In this document: piece after piece, positions 11,570-60,899 of the stretch | Position numbering within the stretch: position 1 is the first letter of the stretch | Layout: every line of letters starts with the position of its first letter | Assembly (NCBI GenBank): GCA_944470555.2 | Contig: OX104127.1 | Coordinates: 159,377,276 to 159,441,275 of the forward strand | Source: Heterobilharzia americana | Lineage: Eukaryota > Platyhelminthes > Trematoda > Strigeidida > Schistosomatidae | Direction of reading: 5' to 3' | DNA: 64,000 nt | Translations under genes and position numbers: made by a program | The notes under the pieces: generated by a model | Database searches by the model: none | What the model saw: only the letters and a program-made list of their open reading frames with translations | Told to the model about the DNA's origin: nothing

Positions 11570-12465
11570 CCTAGCTTAATATCTTTATAAATTAGCAGTG
11601 AAGCAAGCAACATAACCAAAACAAATTGAGTTTCCTGGGAAACGACTAAAAACGGAGTTTATTGAAAATGAATTTTGAGTTTCAAGATGCTTCTTAAACA
11701 AAGTGATTGGTGAGCTGTTAATAAACAATGTATCTTTATTCAGGAACAAAATAAGTGAATAAAGATGAGAAGTGTTTCTACTACAACTTTGCGTTCATAC
11801 AAATTAAAATATTCGCAAAGTAGAAATCCAGGAACTGTATACGTGAACAATCGGATTGACTGGATCTCTAGTATATGTAGTGACAAACATGCAAGTAATG
11901 ATTGTCAAGATAGTAAAATAGCTCGAAAATACTTTGCAAAAATAGTAATCTAAAATATCTAAAGTACAAACCACAGAACTTGTATTGCTCCAAACTTCAT
12001 CAATCACAAACTTAAAAGACGTATGAGTGGAACTGAATACACAAAATAAGTCCGGAGAACTAGATCTGAGAATTCAAAACCATCAGTTTCTTTTGTTCCA
12101 TCACTGATAGTGAATGTTGAAATCAATATGATTCATATTTGAATCCATGCTCATGTATCAATTCCCAACAACACTTTGCAACAATGGACACTTAATGGCC
12201 TAATCATATCAGTGGTCTGTGTAGAAGTACCCCTTCGGCAATTAAAACCAACAGGTGAACTTATCAGTGAGGGTACGGCGTAAATTTACACTCCAGATTA
12301 ATCTAGGGTGAGCACATTCTAAAACATCAAGTTAGCCCCCATTCATGAATTGCATCCAGAAACTGTAGTTCGGACATCCCATAAAAATAAAAAGAAGATA
12401 TAAAACCATTGAAAATGTTGAGTTTAGTTACATAAGCATACGGACTATTAGAGATAAACACTTAC
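11570..12465. other. No gene firmly recognised
   Basis: Small open frames occur on both strands at 11765-12007. A minus-strand acceptor-like CTATCAG at 12104-12110 opens a 97-nt frame to a TGA at 12007, but phase with the exon at 12466-12712 is not the better-looking frame, so it is left uncalled. Confidence 0.35.
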
Positions 12466-12712
12466 TGTAGCAGTTGTTTTCAGCGGTTTTTGGACTTAAG
12501 GAACCTCTTTCAGAGTCATAAGCCATCTCTCGAAAGTTGTGTCTTGCTGTCTGCATGTCGTTTACATATCTCTGAGGTGTATCTGGTGGGTATCCAGTTT
12601 TATCTCTCGACTTGTGTTGTGAAGATAAGTTGTTACTAAATCCCAGAGAGTCACCACATACATTAAGGTTTTCCAACTTATTTTCCAGTGAACAATTTGA
12701 AAGGTGGTTAGG
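12466..12712 (-). CDS. Possible exon of an unknown minus-strand gene
   Basis: On the minus strand, ATGCAG is followed by 82 open codons plus 1 nt and then a perfect GTAAGTG donor. The peptide is rich in Ser, Asn, Glu and Lys (SLENKLENLNVCGDSLGF, DTPQRYVNDMQTARHNF) and is unlike any retroelement protein here. I do not recognise a family. It could be an internal exon of a host gene whose other exons are hidden among repeats, or chance. Confidence 0.35.
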
Positions 12713-12724
12713 CTGCATCGACAA

Positions 12725-15170
12725 ATATTGGCATTAAGCTTTACGCCCACAAAGTTACGGAAATTAGAGATGAAATGACATTTTGTTCATCCAGCCGCTG
12801 AAATTTCATCAGGATGAAACTGAAAATAAGAACGTTCAAACAATGTATCAGATCCAGATTCATGGTTGAGGCAAAGGAGAGGTGAGCTAATAATAATCTT
12901 TGGTTAGTAAACCTCTTCGCCAGTCTAATCCTTCTCCAAATGGGTCAGTTGGTGGTATGAACACTACTTCTACTGAAATTCGATTCCAAGTGTAGAGTAC
13001 TCGACGCGACAGATAGTACCCTAAGGAGACCGAGATCGCCTTTCAATTTCGTACATTCCTACTATGTGCTCTGAGGTCTCCCGACATGCATAATACCCAA
13101 AGTATCCCAACGCTGTGAGCTGCGATCACTCGGCAGTATGTTGTAGCTTTCAAAACATAACTTACATTAAATACTTGGTCATTGTGGATCAGTGTTGAGA
13201 AGAGGTGAATCTGGCCAGTATCGTAGTTGCGCACAAGAAAGCCATGTCTATGCTTTCACACTTACTCCCACTGACAGACATCAGTCACTTCTTTCACTAG
13301 TGTAATAAACTAGAGCCGAAAGTGTGAGTATACTAGAGCACTCCTTATTTGGGATCAGTCTATGGCATTGACACAGCGGAGATTCGTGGAGAATGTAGTG
13401 GCAGCCCATTTATTTACGGGAGAAAAAGCAAAGGAATTCAGAAGCATACCTAGCAGGACTACAGCCTAAACTGGATTCCAAGATGAGTCGGGAATTGATC
13501 ACTACTCTTTTTCTCCGACCAACAAAAACTCTCTGATCCACGGAACTAGATTCACGGTGATTTCAGGACTTTAAAGTCAGTCTGATGACCGGGAGTGTGA
13601 TATATTTCTGAAGAACTGTATTTTTATAGCATCGCAGAGTATAAGTGTCTAATAGACAAATCACGCCTCAACATCCCAATGACGAACATATTTGGTAGGC
13701 TCGAGAAATCAGTTCACTTAAGGCCTATCTCCATCACCAACTAACTTCCCACTCAACTTGACTCGGAAGCCGACTCCTGAGAACTCTACGTGCGTGACAC
13801 AAAATGAAAAACCAGGCAGGTGGTGCAGTGTGGCTTGGTGAGAGCTAGTCATGATCCTTCGAGTTAGTGGTGAGTCAGGTCCCTCAAGCTATAATGATAA
13901 GTATTCCACTCTCAGGCCACGAATTTGATATGGGAGAAGCCGGTTTACAAGCATCATCAAATTCATAACTGCAGTAGAACCTAAAAGTTTGGAGCAGTGT
14001 TGGATAGTGCCGAATGAAGGATATTAAATTTTGTCATGATTTCAAGTGTCTAAAAGTTAAGAAAGGAGCAGGAAAATATTACTTCTTGATGCGTATACAT
14101 TGTTCTTAGTTCAGGTCATTCCTACCGGCCATTCTTTTCCTCACACTAAAATGGCATCAAATCGGCGCAGTATTCAGTGTTTGTGTTATGAATAGTCGAT
14201 ATGATTGACCCGTCTGCAAAACCCGGAGTTTCGTCAGATAAACATCCACTCCAACAGCAATTCTTACGTCCTTAGCTTTATTGGCCAAGAAAAACGTGCT
14301 TCCATGATTTCAGGAAGAAGTTAGTATCCATACAATCATTTAATTCAGGTGAATATCTAAGTTCGGGCATTTCTCACTCTTCAAGCGTTACCTTGCCGAG
14401 CGATTGGGATTGACAATACTGAAAATATTTGTTGTGGAGCGAGCTATTAAAGACTGGAAGAATCGTCGTTGGACGATGGTGGATTTTACACGTAGAAATC
14501 TGTCGCATAGCACTGTTGTGGATGTTTTGCCGTTAGGTAAAGTGACCTCTTGGATTTTGTGGTTTATCCGGATTTCCGCTGTATTTATGACGGACCGGGA
14601 ATCAGAGGCCAGTCATCGTGCTCAGGGTTCCGTACGCGGTAGTAGTTAGGGTACTGGCAGGGAGGTGAGCTGATTGTGAAGCTGTTCAAGAAACAGGAAA
14701 TCGGGAGCAAGCCAACTGAATAATTCTAAGTTCAGTCTCCAGTATTACTTATGAAGTGTGGTTTGGAGTAAGTTGATACGTTTTGACTAAATAATGCCTA
14801 GGATTTTCTCGTCAGGATGACACTGAAAAGAGGAGAGAAAAGAAACTTGACAATGGTGTGCCGCGTAAAGCAAACCGGGAGGGGAGAAGTTCTTGTTTTT
14901 TTAAAGTCACTCGAACTATTTGTAAGCATTAATTTATGAAAATGAGGATAACCTTTCCGTCTTCCTCACATGAAATTCATGCAGGTTATTAGATAGGCAG
15001 TTTTTATTGATAAACTGAAATGGAACACTGACTGAGCATTCATAATCAAACACCTTGTGTGAGTCCATTTAGGTGAAAGGCACTTGAGATTTACGACAGC
15101 CTTACTTTGTACGTTTATGGGTACTGATATGCTTTCACTGGTGCTAAGTGCCTAGGCGAGTAACAGACTC
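12725..15170. other. Unassigned sequence
   Basis: No motif recognised on either strand. Open frames at 13043-13234 (-) and 14404-14649 (+) lack family features. A tRNA-like stretch GGTGGTGCAGTGTGGCTTGG at about 13821 may be a SINE trace. Confidence 0.35.
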
Positions 15171-15178
15171 GTCATCTG

Positions 15179-16046
15179 TTAGGAGCTTATTAATGACAAC
15201 GAACCTGCAGTATGCATTTCATCCAGAAGTTTATTACAGATGCGAGAGAACTTGGTGGGGAAAACATTTCCTAATAATTTGGTACTGCAACGATCATTTT
15301 CGGCTAATATGTTGTGATTACGTAAATGGTGAGTAGATGTTACAACCATTTTAACTCGGCCATATGAGTGCATTTGCTTACGAATTAACTTATGGTAAAA
15401 CACAAGACTCATTATAAGTCGCCTCTTCCAGATAGGTTCTAGTCCTAGCATGTTACATCTGCAGATGTAGTCTAGGCTGCAGTCAGCCCCCAGTTTTCTT
15501 AATGTAAAGTGGCATTGTACCCCTTTAATGTTTCGAAGTTGCTTATGCGACGTCCACTTAGAATAAACGGGCAGTATTCTAAAATTGAACGGATGCTCAC
15601 TCTGTACAGCAGGATCCCTGATTCAGTATTATAAAAGTTACGGACGATGCATCCAAGGTGTCCATGTGGCTTAGATGTGATACAAGCTATTTTTCCAAAG
15701 AATTTCAAGTCACTGGAATATCTAAGACCAAGATCTAGCAGTTAAGAACGTCTAGGTAGCTATTGTCCAGACGTTTTAGGTTGTCGCTGCCCATACTAAA
15801 CCAAACGCATTCATCAATGTTGATTTTCAGATGGGACCAGTCACACCATTTCGCAACTCCGCCCAATTCCTGTTGACCAGCAGATAGCCTACTGCCTAGT
15901 TCATGAGTGTGACATGAAAATGCAACCATAAGGTCATCAGCGTACAAGAATGTTTCCATCGCAATGAAGCGCTTGCACACACTATTAATATAAGTAATGA
16001 ACAACAGGGGCCCAAGGACACTACCCTGTATTACTCCATTAGTCAT
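15179..16046 (-). mobile_element. CR1-like RT fragment with intact YADD
   Basis: Three open frames in order on the minus strand: 16046-15735 with VIQGSVLGPLLFITYINSVC and FLYADDLMVAFSCH, then 15708-15499 (RVSIRSILEYCPFILSG), then 15451-15179 (LGLEPIWKRRLIMSLVFYHK...FPTKFSRICNKLL). The catalytic YADD is preserved, but frameshifts separate the pieces and the front of the RT is missing. Confidence 0.75.
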
Positions 16047-16049
16047 GAG

Positions 16050-17120
16050 CCCAGGTTTAGACTGCGCGGAATTTACTTTAAAGACTTGTCTATGACCACT
16101 AAGAAATAATAGTAATAATATTTATCCCTGAATACACAGGCATACACCATGTTTACGGGTATGAATAAGTTTTTATGTAAATTGCATGTGTCGTCATGGA
16201 AGGCAAACTCAATCCCCACCTATTGTCACTAGAAGATATTAGTGCTGCATGTTCATACAATCAAACATCCCAGCTGAATAAGTATGCTGAAAATTTACAA
16301 GTTAGACAGGCGGAAGTGTTGTCGCTGCATTAACAAAAAGCCAGGTTTTTACCTCGACACTGCATATACTACCTGAAGGAAAATGAAACTTGAGGCTAAT
16401 ACTTCCATTTTAACAGTTTTTACTTTTTACTTGAGATATGATGAAAAATTTATGAGGGAATGTATGCAAAAATTGTCCACTTATTGTACTTCATTGGGGA
16501 TCCTAGAACTGTGCATGTTAATACCACTCCACATCAGAGATTCATAATCTTGATGAATATTACGACTGAGAGCCAAAAAATATATTCACTTCTCCAACTC
16601 CGGCATACGGAAGCAGTGAACTCGTTTAAATGCGCAAAGTGGACTTCCAGGATATCTTATCTGACGTTTACACCGATCGTGACAGCCTTGCTGTTGGTAA
16701 GTGCCGGACTTTCCCCGTCACTTTTATGATGAGTAAATCCTAGACTTAGGTAATTATGAGGTTTCAGTTCAGTGAGCGTTTTTTACTTCTGCTTGTTGTA
16801 GTTAGCGACTGTAAACGCAGTTAACCTGGTTACCCGTCATCAAGGGTAGCTGCAGTCAAGGTCTGTTCATGAAATAATTAATTCTCGTTGATGACCAAGC
16901 CGACATTTAAGACGTTTTTTGTAGTCCCATTCATTTCGTGTGCTGTTCTGTCGAGTACTTAAGAACATAATTTCCATGCGGTTGTGTAGCGTAGAGTTTC
17001 TTTTTTGATTACTGTATCGGGCAGGGCAGAATGTGGCGCTAGTTTGAGGTCATAACTTGTGGAATTCTCTCCAACGCCTCGCATAAAAGGTAGGTGTAGG
17101 TGTGGAAAATGCCTCATTGT
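16050..17120. other. No gene recognised
   Basis: An open frame at 16460-16729 (+) has no known motif. The right end, about 17030-17120, is probably 3' UTR of the element at 17124. Confidence 0.4.
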
Positions 17121-17123
17121 GCA

Positions 17124-17477
17124 TTAAGAGGGCCCAGTATACGACGTCATAAAGGATGCTGTTGGTATATTAGGCAATCCAGAAAAGCTGCCAGATGATA
17201 ATAAGTTAAGTAGTAACCGACTAAATTCAGAGGTCGATTCGGAGCCCTTCACTTTAGAGGGAAGTCTGTTCCACAACTGAGAGAATTTGGTGGTGAAAAA
17301 GTTTGCGCGCAAAAGGGGTTTAAACAGTTTCATTGCAAAGCTGTGAGAGTGTTTGCGCAGATCATACCGACTGTTGTATTCCAACTGAAACTCATAAGTG
17401 GCTGGTTTTAGACAGCGAGGTAAAGGGTCACGAATGCCATCCGACTGTAGCTTGTCGAAGAGCATACTTTGTGACAC
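17124..17477 (-). pseudogene. Fused RT start and C-terminus
   Basis: 117 open codons join the RT block around LFDKLQSDGI to the element's C-terminal FSQLWNRLPSKV block, skipping the catalytic aspartates. Deletion kept the frame. Confidence 0.7.
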
Positions 17478-18873
17478 TTTGTGGGATGCCTCTGATATAT
17501 CGAAGTATGGAACAATGACGATTTTACGTGCCTCGCAGTTACTAGAAATGAGGTTGAAGAAGTCGAAATGGCAAGTAACGAAGACCTGCTTTCAATGAAA
17601 CCGTGCTGAGACTTTGCAGTGAGGTTTTCTCTAAGTAGGCAGTCAGAGATGCAGCTCTTAATCACTTTTTCCATAATTCGGGAAATCACTGGCCTTATGC
17701 TGATAGACCTGTCCGTGCTAGCATTCACTTCGTCACCGCACTTGTAGCGAAGAACTGTGAAGCTAGTTTTTCACTCGCTGGGATACCACTCACTTTCCGT
17801 TGATGGCAAGAATAAATGAAGCAAGGACAGCAGCATATCATTGCCCCTGTTTATGATGACCACTGAGTTTAAGCCATCTGTCTTCGTACAGATCCATAGC
17901 CTTGAGCCACTGACAGCCTTTGTGGTACCTTCTACAGTGGACTCTACTCTAGTACGTGAGCTAGTAGTAACTGGAGTTAAACTGGTGTGATTAAAAGTAC
18001 TATGGTTGAAATTCGAGAGTGATTCATTGAACAGCCCACTAGTATAGAGAGGATCGTTGCGTACCATTTCACTGCGTAGCAAGTAGGCCGGATCCCTTGA
18101 TGGCCGCAAACGTTTACTCACAACAGAACCACTTTTGAGGGCAACGATCTCTTTGTTTACTGTGTCACGCACGCGGTGTGTTAACAGATTCGCAAATCTC
18201 ATAACTTGAGTGCAGTGACATGAAGTCTTTCGACGAGTGGTAATGTTATGATAATTTCCCAGGTTTATCGCGGAATATTTTACGGATACACTGGTCTGGC
18301 CTCTTATATACCTTAACCTTTTTTGCTGGTGCAACACTATCTAGACATAACTCTATATTCCTGTGGAAAATTGAGTGCGCCGGTTGATGAGCCTGAGGTG
18401 AAGTAATCATCCCAAGAAGAGCACCGGAGGAGCTTGATGAGCACTTCCAGTTCTATATTCTTGTACCCTCGATGCCGAATATAGTTCGAAGATTGCTTGT
18501 TTTTCTCACTGGGAGGAAGAGCGGGTAAGAAATATAACACCATTCTACGGCCACTAACAGAGAATTCGCTACTAACGTGGTTGGTGACGGGGCAGTCTCA
18601 CGGCGAAAGAATAGGTCTAGTATACTATCTCCATACGTGGGTTGCTGGATGTATTGCCTCCAACCATAGATATCTATGACAGTAAGTATTTCATCAAATC
18701 GTTGCGGGTCACAACAGGCACCCCAGTTAACTTCAGGAAAGTCAAAGTTGCCTGAAATCGATTTGAAGTCAACAGTGTCGGATCCAGCACGGATGAATGA
18801 TCTAGCCATCAGTTCGTCATTTTCTTTTGTTGAACATGATGCTCTATATACACAACCTATGAGGATTTCGTAG
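17124..18873 (-). mobile_element. CR1-like non-LTR retrotransposon with internal RT deletion
   Basis: Minus strand, from high to low coordinates: endonuclease GNFDFPEVNWGACCDPQRFD (around 18740) with PTYGDSILDLFF; linker frame 18337-17771; RT start ISIRPVISRIMEKVIKSCIS (17728-17640) and KSQHGFIE; then 17477-17124, where MSQSMLFDKLQSDGIRDPL runs directly into KPATYEFQLEYNSRYDLRKH and FFTTKFSQLWNRLPSKVKGS. The catalytic domain is therefore missing and the two ends are joined in one open frame. Confidence 0.75.
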
Positions 18874-21740
18874 CTGGTACCGTTTATAACGATCCAAAGT
18901 GAGCCCGGCAGATCATTGAAGATACCATCTTAAATTTTATTTGAGGTAGCAAGGCTGCACCCATAGATCAAACAGCCTCCACCATGCTTGTGGACACGAT
19001 TAGTGCGATAAAAATGATGACCATCTATGCACAGGCCCATATCTGGGATTGAGGCTGTACACCATGATTCAGTAACTGGTAACGCAGTGGGTTTGGTCAG
19101 TTAAACTATCATACCGTGGTCGGGCATTTTCTTAAAAAACGAGCGGATTTTTATAAGTAGAGGTGTTGAAAGGCTATTGTGGCTTGTAAAGCAACCTACT
19201 ATGTCTCTTGAGTCCCAGTCGGCAAAAGGATTTACTATATTTTGTTCTCTAGACGATGCACTACCTACGTTTCGGGCGTGACAGTACTCAATAGTGGGAT
19301 GCGCCAGTGTGACCAATGAGTTTCCGTCTCCCACAAATTTGGGGTTACCTAGTTTTTCGCGGCACTACTAGGTTGTTAGCATTCCCTTCTTTTTTCTGTC
19401 GGCGTAGGGCATGGTTCATGACAGGTGTGAGTCAAGGAAATTGGTTCCAGCCCTATGTTATCAAGGGTCGAACGATCCTTAACACCACTGGTCGTGAATA
19501 TCGTGTGGGATCCGGAAATATTTTGGTGAGGTTCATAATTGGGGAAGTTTCTGGCAGATGGTACACATCCATTCCCAACGTATTGACTTGGATTATTAGG
19601 ATGCATGGTTGAGCAGAGGTTAGATGTTTATGATATGTAAGATATTTGAGCGTTCGGTAGGCTACTTGGCACCACGGTATGACCCCTGTGAATAAAGAAA
19701 CATGATACATCTTTTGCATGGCCGGCCTAAAAAGTGAGATGCCAACTGCAACAAGTAGAGTTGCATCAGTTCTGGGATATCTGATGACTTCCAGTCAGCA
19801 GTGGTTACCCAGAAAAGAATGCGGTAAAGCTTTTTACTCCACCCAGAGCGCCCGAAAGTGTACACATAGCAATATCACACTACTAAGATTTAAAGAAGCA
19901 GGGATAAGAACGCTTTCAGAACATTTTCTCAGCAAAGTTCTGTTGGTAACAGGGCAGTGGCCTTCGCAAACTTTTTCCAACAGAGTGGTGCCCGTAGGAG
20001 ATGCGGGAGTTTGCCGCAAGGACAGACAGCCCAGATGATGAGCTTTGTGACCTACTGTGTAAGTTTCCGATTGTGGCGTATAGTCTCAGTTTTTCCTATT
20101 CATCCCAGGCAGTAATCGGTGGCTCTTGAGTGTAAAGTTAGCTGTTGGCCAAGCATGTGTGTTATTTCTATCCGGAATATATAACGACTGTGTTTTGACT
20201 TGGTCGCAGCTGTTACATAGCAATGGAATCTGCGATAACTCAGGTGATAGTGTAGGTGAAAAAACACTCAACATCCCTCCTTGCTATTACAAAGTTAACT
20301 GCAAACCTTTGGAGGTTGCTTTGAGAGCGCAACGCATCCTGTGGAGTGAAGATACCTCACAAAAAACGAACGCAGAACACAAGCGAGTGAGTATCCGTCA
20401 CGGCTTGCCGCCGACTGTCGTTTGGAACCTCGTGAATTGGGCGGGGAACACGCAGGCCACGTTGAACTAAAAATAAAGCAGAGATCTCCCTGCTCACTAT
20501 AGGAACGAAACCCCAAGAGGTAGTTGCGATAGCTTCTAAGAAGGGAGTGATCTTTCTGTGTTCCTTATGAGTTTCGCCATAGTTGCGTAAACCACACTGA
20601 GCGCCTTGTGGTGTACTTTCACTAGGAGCAATCACCTAAAGTTAGTATCTCTTTTTTTGGGTCAGTTTTTGCAACAAATATGTTTTTTGGTACGGTGAAG
20701 TGTTGTTTATGTTGCCAAGTTTCTTCTTGCATTGCAAAGCAAAATCTTATTTCACCACCTCTCAGACGTTTTCTGAATAACCAGCCCAGAGACCATCGGC
20801 ATCTTACTTAGTCAAAGTGTTCACTCACAAAAATGCTGTTGATTGACCAAAATGCCTATATCTCATGCGTGAGTGAATAGAACCTGATGTCCACAACCGT
20901 TGCCGCCAAAGCAAAATGCGCTAGCCCCACGTCACTTGAATGAAACTCTGTAGCAAGCCCATATCTAGGCTGCTGTGCAGCGTCTCCCTACTACCAACTT
21001 CCAAAAGCATGAAAGAAGCGGTCAAGCCTGCCCATGAGGGTAGTTCTACGGCTCCACTTAATAAAGTCTCGAAAGATGGCGCAACAAATGTCACTGAGGT
21101 TAGGCTCACAAGAAAATTAGATTTAAGCAGGATGCGCATGAGTGGGAAGGGCCGGACAGGTCTGTTCACAGGACGGAAACATGTTGCGAAATAAACCCCG
21201 ATATCACAGATGGAGTTGCCACAGTGTGAGCGGCTTCCCACCCGAAACTTAGTGAATGATGATGCCGGCTAAGCGTGCTAGGTTGATTTGACTGTCTCAG
21301 GAAAGTTTAGCGGAAACTCTACGGCGCCTTCGGTTCCGGAGATGAGATAGCACAACCACTCGTTATTTCAAAGGCTGTCAGTATGATGCCTAATGTCCTG
21401 ACTGATCGGAAGTTATAGACTCCTGTCGCTGCCATGTCAATTAGTGGACCTTTCAACGTACTATCCCGTTAACGTTGCTCAAGGTACAAATCTCCTAGGT
21501 GGTCAGACTAGGTAAACAAGATCCAGAAAACTTAACTCAAGGAGGATCTAAGGAGCGGTCCTCCGAAAGAAGATGGGGTGGATATCGTTCCGAGTTGTGC
21601 ACAAAAGGTGTGTGGCTCCGATGAGTTCATATCCAGGGTCAGTAGCTTGCAGTAGGTTAGAAATCGGTGCTAATGGGCTTGGCGGCATCCAAGTTGGTAA
21701 CCGAATGACTTCGTATCAAACCCCATAAGCGAGTGATGTA
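18874..21740. other. Unresolved, probably 5' parts of retroelements
   Basis: Overlapping open frames on both strands, with higher GC than the flanks. None shows a motif I can name. By position it may hold ORF1 or 5' UTR of the flanking minus- and plus-strand CR1-like elements. Confidence 0.35.
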
Positions 21741-21749
21741 ATGGCAAAA

Positions 21750-23400
21750 GATATCACATAATTATTGACCTAAACGCACCCCACACTAATCGAATGGGAC
21801 TCACATCTCCATATTCAAGTAAATGGTGACCAACTATTCCGCAGTCACTGGAGGACACTGTAATTCAAAATGTTGTCACTGTGATGCGATTTGATCCGGG
21901 CATAAGCCACCGCCATTGGACTCGGCCCTTAGCTACCAAACACATAGAAACTGACCTACAGCACTTGCCTCCATCAGTCAACGGTGGTCATGTAGTAAAA
22001 CGTTATGAGTTTTGTGCTGGTGGCATAAGCTGCCATTCCGCTATTTCAGGGTGAAATTTGCAAAACTTGAATACACTGATCATCAAGGAGTGCGCCAGTA
22101 CGCAGAACTGGACTGTAGGTCGGAAAAAAACGTAAAGATCTGGAAAGAAGTTAGAGCGACACTTGAAGGCGCAACTTGACCGGTAATGCGGAGGTCGTCT
22201 TCACGATGGGCTTCTCACCACCCCCAAGGTTTGATTAGGCCACACATAGTTTTCTCAGGAGCAGAAAAGAACTATGGGACCAATTTTTAGAAAAGAGTGG
22301 TGCAGCCTTCAGGCTGCATGTTGTAGGGTTGGAAACGCGCGCTCATCATGTAATACCAGGCTCACATTGGTACGTATATGAGGCGACTGGTAATTGCCAG
22401 TTAGGTTTGTCTGAAACGGTTGTTACTACAGATTAAGAAGAATACCAATCGCAAAGATGAATTATCATCCATTCTATCAACCGGGAAATCGGAGGATTTG
22501 GTAGGGTTTAATCTGTCCGAGGAGGAAAATCTCTCCGGTTGGTTCTGAACAGTCTTCGCAATATACTGAGGTGTTGGTACTCCAGGCGGCGTTGCTGGAA
22601 ACGCCCTGCCGATGGGACTGGTGCGCACTCCTGAAGAGAGTTTTGTGTTGCTGAGCAACGTTAAATTGGTAAAATTCTCCAGTCATAATGACAGGTATCT
22701 TGGCCTATCATGTTTTCCCCGCCGGCATTGTCGCCGCATGCCAAGCACCACTATTTACAATGTGCCTATATCAGACTCGTTTAACAGGAGATTAAACAGA
22801 TGCGATAATTAGCCAACGTCAACATATGTAATAGGCACGCAGTGTCAAACTGTTTTCAAGGTAACTAATTAATATATTTACTGAATTTCTAGAGAAAACC
22901 GTCAGTCACGCTGAAAGATATAATTTCCCCAAATAGCTACAACATGGATTATGCTCTGGTCACTCTTGCCCAGCAAACGTCCTCATAGCAGAAAAAGAAT
23001 GGGCAGCAGCTAGGAAAAACAGACTGCTCATAGATGCCATGCTCATTGAATTCAGTAAGGCATTTGATGGGTTTTCGAACACGGACACGGTAGAGAAGCT
23101 CCACAGTTTCAGATTTCATAGGAAGATGCAGGCCAGGATTAAAAGATTTCTTTTTCACAGATTATAAAGTGTGCGCGTGAATGAAATACTCTGAGTGCTG
23201 GGGCTATCCAAAGGGCAATAACGCGATGTTTTCCTGCTCCATTTAAACGAAGTCCAAAGTGCGACAAAGTCTCCAATGTTACTATTCACGATGACGTGAA
23301 AACTTGGCAGATAATCCACAAATATGCACACAAATGTGCATTGGAAGTAGACCTGGAAGAAGCATCGACAGTAAGTAAAGGGGGTAGGAGCACCTGTTAT
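21750..23400 (+). mobile_element. CR1-like non-LTR retrotransposon remnant (copy 1 of pair)
   Basis: Endonuclease text IIIDLNAPHTNRMGLTSPYS (21758-21818), then ESLEDTV-like text and MRFDPGISHRHW. A linker follows, then RT block ANVLIAEKEWAAARKNRLL, IDAMLIEFSKAFDGFSNTD (about 23030-23090) and RFHRKMQARIKRFLFHR. A frameshifted relic of the catalytic block is at about 23275. Many stops. A second copy lies at 45030-46760 in opposite orientation. Confidence 0.7.
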
Positions 23401-24060
23401 TTTAGTCTCAAGCGACCAAAAAACTATCACGTCCCCACACTTGCTCCATTGATGCCAATGTTTCTAATGACACTAAAAACGACATGAGATACTTATCTTA
23501 TTCCAAACCATAATATTGTCCACAGTGCGGAATATTTGGCATGTGAAGTTAGACGAGCTTATGCGTTGCACAACATTTTTTAAACGCATATTACCACCAA
23601 TGCTGACGTTCAACAGTGTATGACAGAGAACAGCAGATCGTCGAAGTGCTTGATGACTTCAGGCTCATGATAACTGTTCACTGCTGCAAAATTCATCGGT
23701 AAAACTGCGTCTAACATGACATTCTTCATACAATACGCAGGCTAATTAGGGTGGTGTTGTTGAGTTTATGTATGTGGTCAGCCACGCATAGAGTTCAGTA
23801 TATGTGCTTCTCGTCTTCTCCGAAGACAGACATGGAGAGGAGTGCAAATGCAGAGGATGCTTGTCCTCAAACACAATATTTGTAGCCTGAGCTATCTACA
23901 AGGGTCCAGGTGCCTATCCATGACTTCATTTATTAGCATGGTTAGCAGTGTACCACTCACTCCACTAACAGCCTTCAAAATCCTTCGTAATACACCATAG
24001 TCTTTTCTCCGAAGTGCGGTGAAGAACAAGGCGGAAGAACAAATAAGTATAGGTAGAACA
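23400..24060 (-). mobile_element. Repeat segment joined to the CR1-like copy
   Basis: Minus-strand sequence matches 45030-45690 (+), including AAAAGACTATGGTGTAT, GTGAGTGGTACACTGCTAACCA and AGATAGCTCAGGCTACAAATATTG. The join to the RT fragment is therefore present in both copies. GCGGTGAAGAAC at the end resembles the end of the 4592-5203 element. Confidence 0.6.
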
Positions 24061-24680
24061 AGTAAATTAGTGAAACATAAGAACTGAAAAATTTACTGGG
24101 TTACGATGATCAAACCAGCACAAGTGACTGCAGTAACAAGAGTTAAAATCACTTGAGAGTACATGTAATGAAACACAAATTATGAGAGCAGCAAGCTCCA
24201 TGAATTTGTCATCGAGTCTGGACGATTCAGCGTAGCAGCAACCAGGAGTCGCGTAAACACCGGTGGTGTGTATAAATTAATAATAATATAAATGTTTGGG
24301 AAGACACTTAACAGTGATACAATGCGCATCATCATTAGGATGGACGAAAATTACAATCTGACGAGCAGCACTGAGTGTTTTCGCACAGTACACCTTCCCT
24401 GATGAAGAACTTTGAAACCATCGGGATGAACTTAATTGCCATCATATAAGTTGAGCATCCAAGTTTTTTGTAATGCAATTAAACTAGCATTGAGGTTATC
24501 AATAAAGCTGCCATCATTTTTCTTTGCAGCTTCAATGGGAAGAGAAATTTCTGCAGTTTTGTGAGTCCAAAATTAAAACAAAATATGCATTCCTAATATA
24601 AATGAATTCATTTAAATGCGCGTTATTGGGCATTTAACGCATCCAAGCGCTGTTTTCCTGTAATGCGTTTCAGCATGAGT
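24060..24680. other. 5' flank of OPA1
   Basis: No gene or clear promoter seen. AT-rich, with a short TAATAATAATATAAAT stretch near 24280. Confidence 0.4.
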
Positions 24681-24708
24681 TTCTAGGGCTAAGTAGCTCC
24701 TCTAGGAA
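24681..24708 (+). promoter_or_regulatory. Possible 3' splice acceptors just before the OPA1 start codon
   Basis: TTCTAG ends at 24686 and CTCTAG ends at 24705, three bases before the ATG. Either could accept a 5' UTR exon or a spliced leader, which flatworms use (inference). The TAG at 24703-24705 is in frame with the ATG, so coding cannot extend upstream on the genome. No core promoter was recognised. Confidence 0.35.
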
Positions 24709-60726
<36,018 letters not shown>

Positions 60727-60732
60727 GCAAGT
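60727..60732 (+). promoter_or_regulatory. GC-type splice donor of OPA1 exon 18
   Basis: The exon/intron text AAG|GCAAGT is the usual strong context of GC-AG introns. The frame would otherwise run on for about 19 codons of non-conserved sequence into TGA at 60782. Confidence 0.75.
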
Positions 60733-60899
60733 TTTATTCTATACTGGTGATTTATGAACACATTTTTTTTTCAAAAAAAAAGTGAACTTTTTCTTCATTG
60801 TATTTTCGAATAATATAAAATTCTATGATTTTACTAGTTCCACCAACCCCCCCACCTCCCATCTTCATCTCCTAAGATTTAAGTAACCAGGTAGTAAGG

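Noticed and set aside
12007..12103. Terminal exon downstream of the 12466-12712 frame
   Set aside because: The acceptor is plausible, but the phase set by the upstream exon leads to a stop after about 14 codons, while the more protein-like frame is out of phase.
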